DNA from: an uncultured Methylococcaceae bacterium
GTDB taxonomy: Bacteria > Pseudomonadota > Gammaproteobacteria > Methylococcales > Methylomonadaceae
Length of the DNA: 13,555 bases
Reading direction: 5' to 3'
NCBI GenBank assembly: GCA_903903365.1
Contig: CAIUYS010000137.1
Location: forward strand, 1 to 13,555
A model generated the notes under the pieces. That model was not told the origin of the DNA. It saw only the letters and a program-made list of their open reading frames with translations, and ran no database searches. Shown in pieces: positions 1-6,256 of the stretch. Position 1 is the stretch's first letter. Each line of letters starts with the position of its first letter. The translations under genes and the position numbers were made by a program.

Positions 1-711
1 GGTGCCCGTGTTATTTCTGCAAAAAAGGGTAATAAAAAAGTAACCGTAGAGTATCAAGACCAAGACGGCACTCACAGTCTGCGTGTCGATAAACTGATCG
101 TTGCTTGTGGTCGAAAACCCAATACCGGCGATTTGGCCGCACCTGAAGCTGATTTATTACTGGATGACAACGGTTATATCCATGTTGACGATAATTGCCG
201 CACCAATCTGCCCGGCGTTTATGCCATTGGTGACCTGACTTTACTGGGGCCGATGTTGGCACACAAAGGCATCGAGGAAGGCGTATTTGTTGCCGAACTG
301 ATTGCCGGCATCCATAACCCGATTAACTACGACAACCTGCCTTGCGTGGTTTATAGCGAACCTGAAATTGCCTGGGTAGGTCAAACCGAACAAGCACTGC
401 GGGCCACCGGAGAACCGGTTAAAATCGGCATCTATCCGTTAACCTCAACCATTCGTGCACTGGCAATGGGCAAAACTGAAGGCATGATTAAAATCATAGC
501 GCACTCAGAAAATGACAAAATACTCGGTGTTCACATCATCGGCACCCAAGCCTCTGAACTAATCGCTGAAGCCGTGCTGGCAATGGAGTTTTCGGCCAGT
601 AGCGAAGACCTGGCAAGAACCATACATGCCCGTCCGACCCTGTCAGAAGCCGTGCATGATGCAGCACTTATGCTTAAAGAACAGGCCGCGCTTTTATCGG
701 CAAATCAATAA
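1..711 (+). CDS. lpdA: Dihydrolipoyl dehydrogenase (E3), C-terminal half, 5' end outside window
   Basis: This frame is open from the first base of the window and encodes 236 residues, about half of the usual 470-480 aa, so the start lies upstream. The enzyme reoxidises dihydrolipoamide in the pyruvate and 2-oxoglutarate dehydrogenase and glycine cleavage complexes, passing electrons through a disulfide and FAD to NAD+. Visible signatures are LIVACGRKPNT (end of the NAD domain), the second FAD motif GVYAIGD with PMLAHKGIEEG, and the dimer-interface domain starting near NYDNLPCVVYSEPEIAWVG. The C-terminal active-site signature reads HARPTLSE (625-648). In characterised E3 enzymes the catalytic base is the His immediately before Pro (HxHPTxxE). 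Here that residue is Arg (CGT, 631-633), while the partner Glu is kept. Family assignment is very secure. Which complex it serves, and whether the Arg is tolerated, cannot be told from this fragment. Confidence 0.95.
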   Translation, partial: GARVISAKKGNKKVTVEYQDQDGTHSLRVDKLIVACGRKPNTGDLAAPEADLLLDDNGYIHVDDNCRTNLPGVYAIGDLTLLGPMLAHKGIEEGVFVAELIAGIHNPINYDNLPCVVYSEPEIAWVGQTEQALRATGEPVKIGIYPLTSTIRALAMGKTEGMIKIIAHSENDKILGVHIIGTQASELIAEAVLAMEFSASSEDLARTIHARPTLSEAVHDAALMLKEQAALLSANQ

Positions 712-965
712 AATAGAACGCCACCATTTTTGCCTTTCACCCGATAGCATCGTCGATAATCGGTCATGATTTTATCGTATTTTGTATCAGCTGTTTCCCA
801 AGCTCCAAAGTGCTTGAAGGATTTATCGGTGTAAGCAATAAACATCAATAGCGCGTGGGTGGGGTAAAGTAAAGTAACGAACCGTGCTGATAAAAAGAAG
901 CTATTATTTGCAGTTCTGCAGGCTGGAATGATGCACGGAATCCGAACAATACGAATCATAAAATA

Positions 966-995
966 TTGGGGTTCGTTGCCTCGCCCCAGCCTACG
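966..995. repeat. Partial REP-like palindrome
   Basis: The stretch runs TTGGGGTTCGTTGCCTCGCC then CCAGCCTACG. It has GGGG and CCCC arms around a short loop and resembles one half of the common 'TTGGGTTTCGC...CCCAACCTACGA' class of intergenic repeats. It lies 34 bp upstream of a better-preserved palindrome. The resemblance is from memory and only partial. Confidence 0.35.
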
Positions 996-1028
996 AGTTG
1001 CCTTGGTTTAAGTTGATAGACAAGCGTA

Positions 1029-1103
1029 GATGGGTAGAGCAGCGCGAAACCCATCGCATAAGGAATTAATTATGATGGGTTTCGGCTATCGCCTCTACCC
1101 ATC
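1029..1103. repeat. REP/MITE-like palindrome (GATGGGTAGAG...CTCTACCCATC)
   Basis: The left arm (1029-1055) and right arm (1074-1103) form an imperfect inverted repeat. The outer 11 bases GATGGGTAGAG (1029-1039) pair exactly with 1093-1103. The inner CGAAACCCATC (1045-1055) pairs exactly with 1074-1084. The few bases between these blocks do not pair well. The centre is AT-rich (AAGGAATTAATTAT). Each arm itself contains GATGGGT and ACCCATC, so smaller hairpins can form too. This is the design of dispersed intergenic palindromes common in gammaproteobacteria, including methanotrophs. It could fold in RNA as the lpdA transcript's 3' structure, but it lacks a T-run. Confidence 0.8.
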
Positions 1104-1164
1104 CGCTATTCATCCGTCCGGTTATTGTCTTAAGTGCTTTGATAAAAGTTAAGGAGACCAGTAA

Positions 1165-2757
1165 ATGTCAAAAACCAATCCTTTATTTGAACACATTCTG
1201 ACTCATTATCGTGGCCTGTTCGCCACCCTTTTTCTACTGCCTGTTTCGGCGTCATATAGTGCTTATACAACTATCCGAAATCTGATTGTGTTTAACTTCA
1301 TGAGTGCTCCCGTTAAACACGAGCAAAGAGTTCAAAAACTGATTCGACAAATTGAGGAATGGAAAAAGAACGGAGCCACTGAAAAGCTCTGTACTGCAAG
1401 ATCCGGCTGGAAAACCATGAGTGAATTAGTACCAAAATACAAGCTCACCCATCACAAAATCGATGTCGGCATGTTCAACATACTGGAGATTTCTGAACAA
1501 CGCGGAACCGTCAAGGTTGAGCCCTTGGCGACCATGGGACAGATTTCCCGCAATCTGATAGCTAAAGGCTGGACGCTGACCGTTTTACCGGAACTCGACG
1601 ACTTGACGGTGTGAGGCCTGATCATGGGCTTCGGGATAGAATCCAGCAGCCACAAATACGGATTATTCCAGTTTATTTGTGCATCATTTGATCTGGTGAC
1701 TGCCGATGGGCAATGTGTCCATTGCAGTCCATTGGAAAATTCGGATTTATATTACCTGATACCTTGGAGTCATGGTACCTTGGGTTTTCTGGTCGCTGCC
1801 GAGCTGAACATCATCCCTGCAAAAAAATTTATCCGGATTCACTACCAACCTGTCTATAGCCTTGATAACATCGTTGACGTTTTCGAGGAGGCATCCCGCT
1901 TAACCGGAGAAAACGATTTTGTTGAAGGATTGGTTTATAGTCGGGATAGCGCGGTAATCATGCGGGGTAATTTTACCAACAGTATTGGCACCGACGGATC
2001 TTTTAATGCCCTCGGTCGATGGTATAAACCCTGGTTTTACAAGCATGTAGAGACATACCTGAAAAACGGTCAGGCCGGTATCGAGTATATTCCGCTAAGA
2101 CATTATTATCACCGGCACACCCGAAGTTACTTTTGGACAATGGAAGAAATAATTCCCTTCGGCAATCACCCTGTTTTTCGTGGCTTATTGGGCTGGGCTT
2201 TGCCTCCCCGAATTGAGCTGCTGAAGTACACGGAAACTGAAACTACGCGCAAGCTCAGAGAAAAATATCATGTGGTTCAGGACATGCTTGTGCCAATTCA
2301 GTACCTGAAACAATCCATTCAATATTTCAACGACCATTTCAATCTATACCCGTTATGGCTTTCACCCATGGCGATTTTTGACAACGACAGGCATCTTGGT
2401 TTCGTGCATCCATGTCGTAAAAAAGAGGGCACCACAGACGAATTGTATGTGGATATCGGTGCCTATGGAACACCACTCAAAGCAAACTTTAATAATGCCT
2501 CTGCTTTGCCGTTACTCGAAAAATTCGTGATGGATCATCAAGGTTATCAGGCGCTGTATGCAAAAACGACTCTGAGCAGGGAAGATTTCAGAACCATGTT
2601 CGACCATTCTGATTATGACAAGATTCGGGAACAACTGCCGTTTTGTAAGCAAGCTTTCGACGAGGTTTACGACAAGATATCGTCGAAAGGAAGAGTCTCG
2701 CCGGTTGAAATGAGAAAGCTTGAAAATAAGAGGGACTATAACGGCCTTAAAACATAA
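1165..2757 (+). pseudogene. Delta24-sterol reductase (DHCR24/DIMINUTO)-like FAD oxidoreductase, interrupted by one in-frame TGA
   Basis: Read through one stop codon, this frame encodes a 530-residue protein that aligns end to end with eukaryotic DHCR24 (human 516 aa). That enzyme reduces the C24-C25 double bond of sterol side chains with FAD and NADPH. Visible parts are an N-terminal membrane segment (about residues 18-43), a PCMH-type FAD-binding domain (VKVEPLATMGQ, VLPELDDLTV, GIESSSHKYGLFQ) and the C-terminal domain (YIPLRHYYHRHTRS, HVVQDMLVP, ELYVDIGAYG). Codon 150 is TGA (1612-1614) where the family has Gly in LTVGGLIMG. One GGA to TGA change explains it, and no frameshift is needed on either side. 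The start is firm: AAGGAG 8 nt upstream. The 149-aa N-terminal product would lack half the FAD domain; the rest could restart at ATG 1624 behind a GAGG. Possible readings are a recent pseudogene, a sequencing error, or a split gene. A sterol substrate is inferred from homology only. Confidence 0.88.
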
Positions 2758-2928
2758 ATTGCAGCACTTGAAAACTGCGGCCGCTCGCTTAGCTATTTTT
2801 TAAAAATTGATAATCAATAAGAACAAGATTGCACGCGCATGATAACCTGTAGCAATAGGTCATTATTTGATGCTGTTAATGCGCTATAAAAACAAGTCAT
2901 CTTCAATCACGCAAGTCAGGAGCAAGAA
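2758..2928. promoter_or_regulatory. Upstream region of the aldehyde dehydrogenase gene
   Basis: The 171-bp gap is AT-rich after a GCGGCCGC palindrome (2778-2785) and a T6 run (2796-2801), which together are at most a poor terminator for the reductase gene. A TATAAA at 2885-2890 could be a -10 element, but no -35 with normal spacing is seen. The start of the next gene is set by AGGAG (2918-2922), 6 nt before the ATG. Confidence 0.3.
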
Positions 2929-4449
2929 ATGCTGTATATCGATCCCAATCAACCCAACAGTAAAGTTCACTTTAAGTCCCGTTATGGCAATTTTATTGGC
3001 GGTAATTGGGTTGATCCGGTTAAAGGCCAATACTTTGATAATTTAAGCCCGGTAAACGGTAAAGTATTTTGTGCCATTCCCCGTTCTTCAGCGGAAGATA
3101 TAGAGCTCGCACTGGATGCCGCTCATGCGGCAAAAGAGGCGTGGGGGAAAACGTCAGTCACCGCACGCTCAAATATATTATTGAAAATTGCCGACCGAAT
3201 CGAAGCCAATCTTGAAACGCTGGCGGTTGCCGAAACTTGGGATAATGGCAAACCAATACGGGAAACGTTAGCCGCAGATATTCCCCTGGCAGCCGATCAC
3301 TTTCGCTATTTTGCTGGTTGTATTCGCGCTCAAGAAGGCTCAATTGGTGAAATTGACGAAAACACCGTGGCTTATCATTTTCACGAGCCACTCGGTGTGG
3401 TTGGACAAATTATTCCGTGGAACTTTCCTTTACTGATGGCTTGCTGGAAACTGGCTCCGGCCTTGGCAGCGGGTAACTGCGTGGTGATGAAGCCCGCTGA
3501 ACAAACGCCTGCCTCAATTTTGGTGATGATGGAATTGATTGGCGATTTATTACCCGCAGGTGTTGTAAATATTGTCAACGGCTATGGCGCAGAAGCGGGG
3601 CAGGCCTTAGCCACCAGCACCCGGATTGCAAAAATAGCCTTTACCGGGTCAACGCCTGTCGGTGCGCATATTTTAAAATGCGCCGCAGAAAACATCATTC
3701 CTTCCACGGTTGAGTTAGGCGGCAAATCCCCCAATATTTTTTTTGAAGATGTTTTGGCTCAAGAAGATGCCTTTGTCAGCAAATGCGTAGAAGGCGCGGT
3801 ACTGGCCTTTTTTAATCAGGGCGAAGTGTGTAGTTGCCCGTCGCGCCTGTTGATACAGGAATCTATCTATGATGAATTTATCGCTAAAGTTATAGCACGC
3901 GCCAAGCAGATTAAACGCGGCAATCCGTTGGATACCGAAACCATGGTAGGCGCACAAGCCTCCAAACAACAGTTTGACAAGATTCTGGATTATGTACAAA
4001 TTGGTAAGGATGAAGGCGCTGAAGTTTTAATGGGCGGCGAAATTGCCTCTTTAGGAAGTGGCTTTTCTGATGGTTACTATATTGAACCGACAATCATGAA
4101 AGGGGGCAATAAAATGCGTATCTTTCAGGAAGAAATTTTTGGTCCTTTTATATCGGTAACCACCTTTAAAGATGAAGCTGAAGCCTTGGCGATTGCCAAT
4201 GACACACAGTTTGGTTTGGGTGCCGGTCTTTGGACGCGTGACATGAATCGGGCCTACCGTATGGGACGCGCCATTCAAGCGGGTCGGGTATGGACAAATT
4301 GCTATCACCATTATCCGGCGCATGCCGCCTTTGGAGGCTATAAGAAATCAGGTGTGGGGCGTGAAAATCATAAAATGATGCTGGATCATTATCAACAAAC
4401 CAAAAATATGCTCATTAGCTATGACATCAATCCCTTAGGATTTTTCTAA
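2929..4449 (+). CDS. exaC: NAD+-dependent (acet)aldehyde dehydrogenase, ExaC/AcoD type
   Basis: The 506-residue product has the length and nearly the full sequence pattern of the ExaC/AcoD group of the aldehyde dehydrogenase superfamily, which oxidises acetaldehyde and other short aldehydes to acids with NAD+ in the cytoplasm. Group signatures are SRYGNFIGGNWVDPVKGQYF at the N-terminus, FRYFAGCIRAQEG, and the C-terminal HYQQTKNMLISYDINPLGFF. The catalytic set is complete: Asn165 in PWNFP, Lys in VMKPAE, Glu262 in ELGGKSPN, and Cys301 in QGEVCSCPSR with a second Cys at 303 as usual in this group. The ATG is preceded by AGGAG. It stands alone on its strand, away from any visible alcohol dehydrogenase or regulator, so the physiological aldehyde is unknown. 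In a methanotroph it could clear acetaldehyde or other aldehydes from alcohol oxidation (inference). Confidence 0.93.
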   Translation: MLYIDPNQPNSKVHFKSRYGNFIGGNWVDPVKGQYFDNLSPVNGKVFCAIPRSSAEDIELALDAAHAAKEAWGKTSVTARSNILLKIADRIEANLETLAVAETWDNGKPIRETLAADIPLAADHFRYFAGCIRAQEGSIGEIDENTVAYHFHEPLGVVGQIIPWNFPLLMACWKLAPALAAGNCVVMKPAEQTPASILVMMELIGDLLPAGVVNIVNGYGAEAGQALATSTRIAKIAFTGSTPVGAHILKCAAENIIPSTVELGGKSPNIFFEDVLAQEDAFVSKCVEGAVLAFFNQGEVCSCPSRLLIQESIYDEFIAKVIARAKQIKRGNPLDTETMVGAQASKQQFDKILDYVQIGKDEGAEVLMGGEIASLGSGFSDGYYIEPTIMKGGNKMRIFQEEIFGPFISVTTFKDEAEALAIANDTQFGLGAGLWTRDMNRAYRMGRAIQAGRVWTNCYHHYPAHAAFGGYKKSGVGRENHKMMLDHYQQTKNMLISYDINPLGFF

Positions 4450-4479
4450 CGTAGCGATAATTGATTAACCTGAGCGAAA

Positions 4480-4511
4480 ATGGTCGACTGTGGTCTATGA
4501 CAGTCGGCCAT
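4480..4511. terminator. Hairpin between convergent genes, probable terminator
   Basis: ATGGTCGACTGT (4480-4491) pairs with ACAGTCGGCCAT (4500-4511) to give a 12-bp stem with one G-U pair and an 8-nt loop. It lies 30 bp after the dehydrogenase stop and 41 bp after the antiporter stop on the other strand. Read on the minus strand the stem is followed by TTTT (complement of 4477-4480), so it suits the antiporter transcript better. On the plus strand no T-run follows. Confidence 0.6.
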
Positions 4512-4552
4512 TAACACCGGACAAAAGCGAATCTTGAAAGGCAACGGGCATG

Positions 4553-5815
4553 TCATCGCAATAAACCGACCAATCGCTCCTTGGTGAACATCTTCTGGAT
4601 AGTGAGGCCTTGGATAATGACCGAGAAAATGACGGCGGCGAAGGTCATGTTTAAGATCAGCGGCTTCCAGGAACTATCAGGCAGCGAGACCGCAAGTGCC
4701 AGCGACAAACCGCCGCGAAGACCGCCCCAAGTCAGTAGCTGAGTCAAGCCGAAGCAATCGGCACGGATTACGCCTGTTGCATTGAGTCCCCCGATGATAC
4801 TGGACACAGTCAGTGCGCGGGCAAGCAACACGGCGACAATCGCAACGAGCGCGGGAACGCCCATCACGACACCTTGAAGCGGATTGATCAAAACAACGTG
4901 GAAACCGACAAAGACAAACAGCAATGCGTTCAATACTTCGTCCAGCCCCGACCAGAATGTACGTAAGGGTGCGAGCGTATTTTCGCTTATTCTCGGCCCG
5001 GTAATATTGCCGCTGAGTAAGCCTGCTACCACCGTGGCGATAGGGCCGGAGACATCAAGGTGCTGTGCTGCTGCATACATGGACGCAACGGCTCCCAGCG
5101 AGACGAGCAGACCCGTACAGAAGGTCGTCGAGCGTAGCATCATGAAATGGATGGCCAGCCAACCGAACACCCCCATCATCACGCCACCCAAAACTTCTCG
5201 CACAAATATCGACTCGGCCTCAGCCAGGCTGGCACCGCTGCCACTGATTGCCGAGCCCGCGAAAATAGTAAAAAAAACTACCGCAACGCCATCATTCAAC
5301 AGGGATTCGCCATCCACCACCGTCTCCAGGTTTTTGGGCAGGCCGATTTTGGACAGGATCGCCAACGCTGCCACAGGGTCAGTAGCCGCAATCAAAGCCC
5401 CGAATAAGAGTGATTGGGCCAGTGTTGTCGCCACGCCGAAAAGAGAAAGCCCCGCATAGACCAATCCTCCAGTAAGAATACACGCCATCGCAGTGCCGGC
5501 AAATGCCAACCAAAGAACCAGCCACCGTTGCTCGTGAAGCGCTACCCAACTGACGCGCATACTGCCTCGAAAAAGTAAAAAGCAGAGTACACCTTTAAGA
5601 AGCGTGTCATTTAGATTAAATGACTGGGTGAGTTGGTGCAGCAAACCGATGGCTCCGGAAGGGATAAAGACTTCCAATACTCGGAGGATAGCGGTGGTCA
5701 GGCAGGCCAGCAACAACAGGCCAATGTCGTGCTGAAGACGTAGATAACGATCATTAATGAAGCTAAGAATCGCGGCAATGCCAAATAGGCAAGCAATCGC
5801 TGTAAATGTATCCAA
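4553..5815 (-). CDS. Na+(K+)/H+ antiporter, CPA1 (NhaP-like) family
   Basis: The 420-residue, very hydrophobic protein has about a dozen predicted membrane segments and the length of short NhaP-type antiporters. It would sit in the inner membrane and exchange Na+ or K+ for protons to control pH and salt. The key CPA1 motifs are present: ATDPVAA with Asp146 and GESLLNDG with Asn174-Asp175, the ion-binding carboxylates of the unwound helices. Further family features are LLFRGSMR near residue 82 and GGLRGGLSLALA in the C-terminal third. No long cytoplasmic regulatory tail is present. The proposed start is TTG (5815-5813), because a strong GAGGAGG (complement of 5820-5826) lies just 4 nt upstream. 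It is a single gene convergent with the dehydrogenase. Ion preference cannot be read from the sequence. Confidence 0.9.
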   Translation of the reverse strand: MDTFTAIACLFGIAAILSFINDRYLRLQHDIGLLLLACLTTAILRVLEVFIPSGAIGLLHQLTQSFNLNDTLLKGVLCFLLFRGSMRVSWVALHEQRWLVLWLAFAGTAMACILTGGLVYAGLSLFGVATTLAQSLLFGALIAATDPVAALAILSKIGLPKNLETVVDGESLLNDGVAVVFFTIFAGSAISGSGASLAEAESIFVREVLGGVMMGVFGWLAIHFMMLRSTTFCTGLLVSLGAVASMYAAAQHLDVSGPIATVVAGLLSGNITGPRISENTLAPLRTFWSGLDEVLNALLFVFVGFHVVLINPLQGVVMGVPALVAIVAVLLARALTVSSIIGGLNATGVIRADCFGLTQLLTWGGLRGGLSLALAVSLPDSSWKPLILNMTFAAVIFSVIIQGLTIQKMFTKERLVGLLR

Positions 5816-5974
5816 AGATCCTCCTCGTACTCGCTCGAAAATTTAATCCGGTTGTTGGACGAAGCCGCTATCGCCGAGAAATATCCACGCCACCGACCAA
5901 GTTATTAAAATGTAACTTCAAACCTCTCAATCAGAGGTGGATTAATAAACGCCAAATAATGAGATTACAAAGCA
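5816..5974. other. Upstream region of the antiporter gene
   Basis: This stretch holds the antiporter Shine-Dalgarno and presumably its promoter on the minus strand; I see no clear -35/-10 pair. A small 6-bp hairpin, ACCTCT (5922-5927) with AGAGGT (5933-5938), is present without a T-run. No coding remnant is recognised here. Confidence 0.3.
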
Positions 5975-6049
5975 ATGACATCATTATCCGAAGCAGATTT
6001 TAAGCAGAATTATCAAAAACGCCTCAAGCCCAAGACGATCAAGGCTTAT
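5975..6049 (+). pseudogene. Remnant of a tyrosine-recombinase/integrase N-terminus
   Basis: From ATG 5975 the frame reads MTSLSEADFKQNYQKRLK followed directly by PKTIKAY. This resembles the N-terminal SAM-like DNA-binding start of phage-type integrases, typically an acidic SEADF-like start, a YQxHLK segment, and PKTIxAY, but with several residues missing between the last two. After about 25 codons the similarity ends and the frame stops at TAA 6083. It abuts or slightly overlaps the amidotransferase remnant in another frame, suggesting a junction near 6030-6050. The stretch is short, so the assignment is tentative. Confidence 0.4.
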
Positions 6050-6255
6050 TTCCCGCACCATTCGACGTCTGTTTTAAAGGGCCGCTAAAAGACAAAGTAC
6101 GGGATGCTTTATTAGGAAAAACCATGCCCCAATGTGGTTTGTTTAACTTTTCATTTTTGAAGTAGATGGTTAACCGGCACCCCAGTGGCTTATGTGATTA
6201 TAGTTCAGCTATTAGGTCGCTGTTAAAAATTGAAGCGTTTTTACGAAAAAATTAA
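6040..6255 (+). pseudogene. C-terminal remnant of asparagine-synthase-like amidotransferase (XrtA/exosortase type), with internal TAG
   Basis: One frame running to the TAA at 6253-6255 encodes about 71 codons that match the extreme C-terminus of asparagine-synthase-family amidotransferases. These form an N-terminal glutaminase plus ATP-dependent amide synthase, and one group accompanies exosortase/PEP-CTERM exopolysaccharide loci. Recognisable pieces are FKGPLKDKVRDALLG (family WFRGPLxxRVRDALLG), CGLFN, then HPSGLCDYSSAIRSLL (family HQSGRRDYSAxLWxLL) and IEAFLRKN. A TAG at 6163-6165 interrupts it where the family has a polar residue, and the conserved Trp before FKGPL is Cys. No N-terminal 500-plus residues are present, so this is a decayed fragment. 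It ends 1 bp from the stop of the next, convergent gene. Confidence 0.72.
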
Positions 6256-6256
6256 A

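Larger units (their letters stand above)
712..1164. other. Intergenic region, no convincing gene; palindromic repeats
   Basis: This 453-bp gap separates lpdA from the sterol reductase gene. A minus-strand open frame of 84 codons (705-959) crosses its left half. I could not match its product to any family and it overlaps the end of lpdA, so I do not call it a gene, though its last 40 codons (…FGAWETADTKYDK…) look more protein-like than the rest and could be a fragment. The right half (about 966-1103) is made of REP-like sequences. A clear Shine-Dalgarno AAGGAG (1151-1156) lies 8 nt before the ATG at 1165. I see no strong sigma-70 promoter. Confidence 0.5.

Noticed and set aside
705..959. Minus-strand 84-codon open frame between lpdA and the reductase gene
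   Set aside because: No recognisable family, overlap with the lpdA stop, no convincing ribosome-binding site, and neighbouring repeat DNA. It might be a fragment but cannot be supported.
1612..1614. TGA read as selenocysteine or tryptophan in the reductase gene
   Set aside because: The family has Gly here, no selenocysteine-insertion hairpin is evident just downstream, and other genes in the window end normally at stop codons with no sign of TGA recoding.
2867..2890. TTGATG...TATAAA as a sigma-70 promoter for the aldehyde dehydrogenase
   Set aside because: The spacer is only 12 bp, too short for a normal -35/-10 pair. Only the TATAAA is kept as a weak candidate.
4884..5459. Plus-strand open frame of 191 codons opposite the antiporter gene
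   Set aside because: It is antisense to a clear CPA1 antiporter with intact motifs. Its product is low-complexity Thr/Ser/Pro-rich, as expected of a shadow frame.
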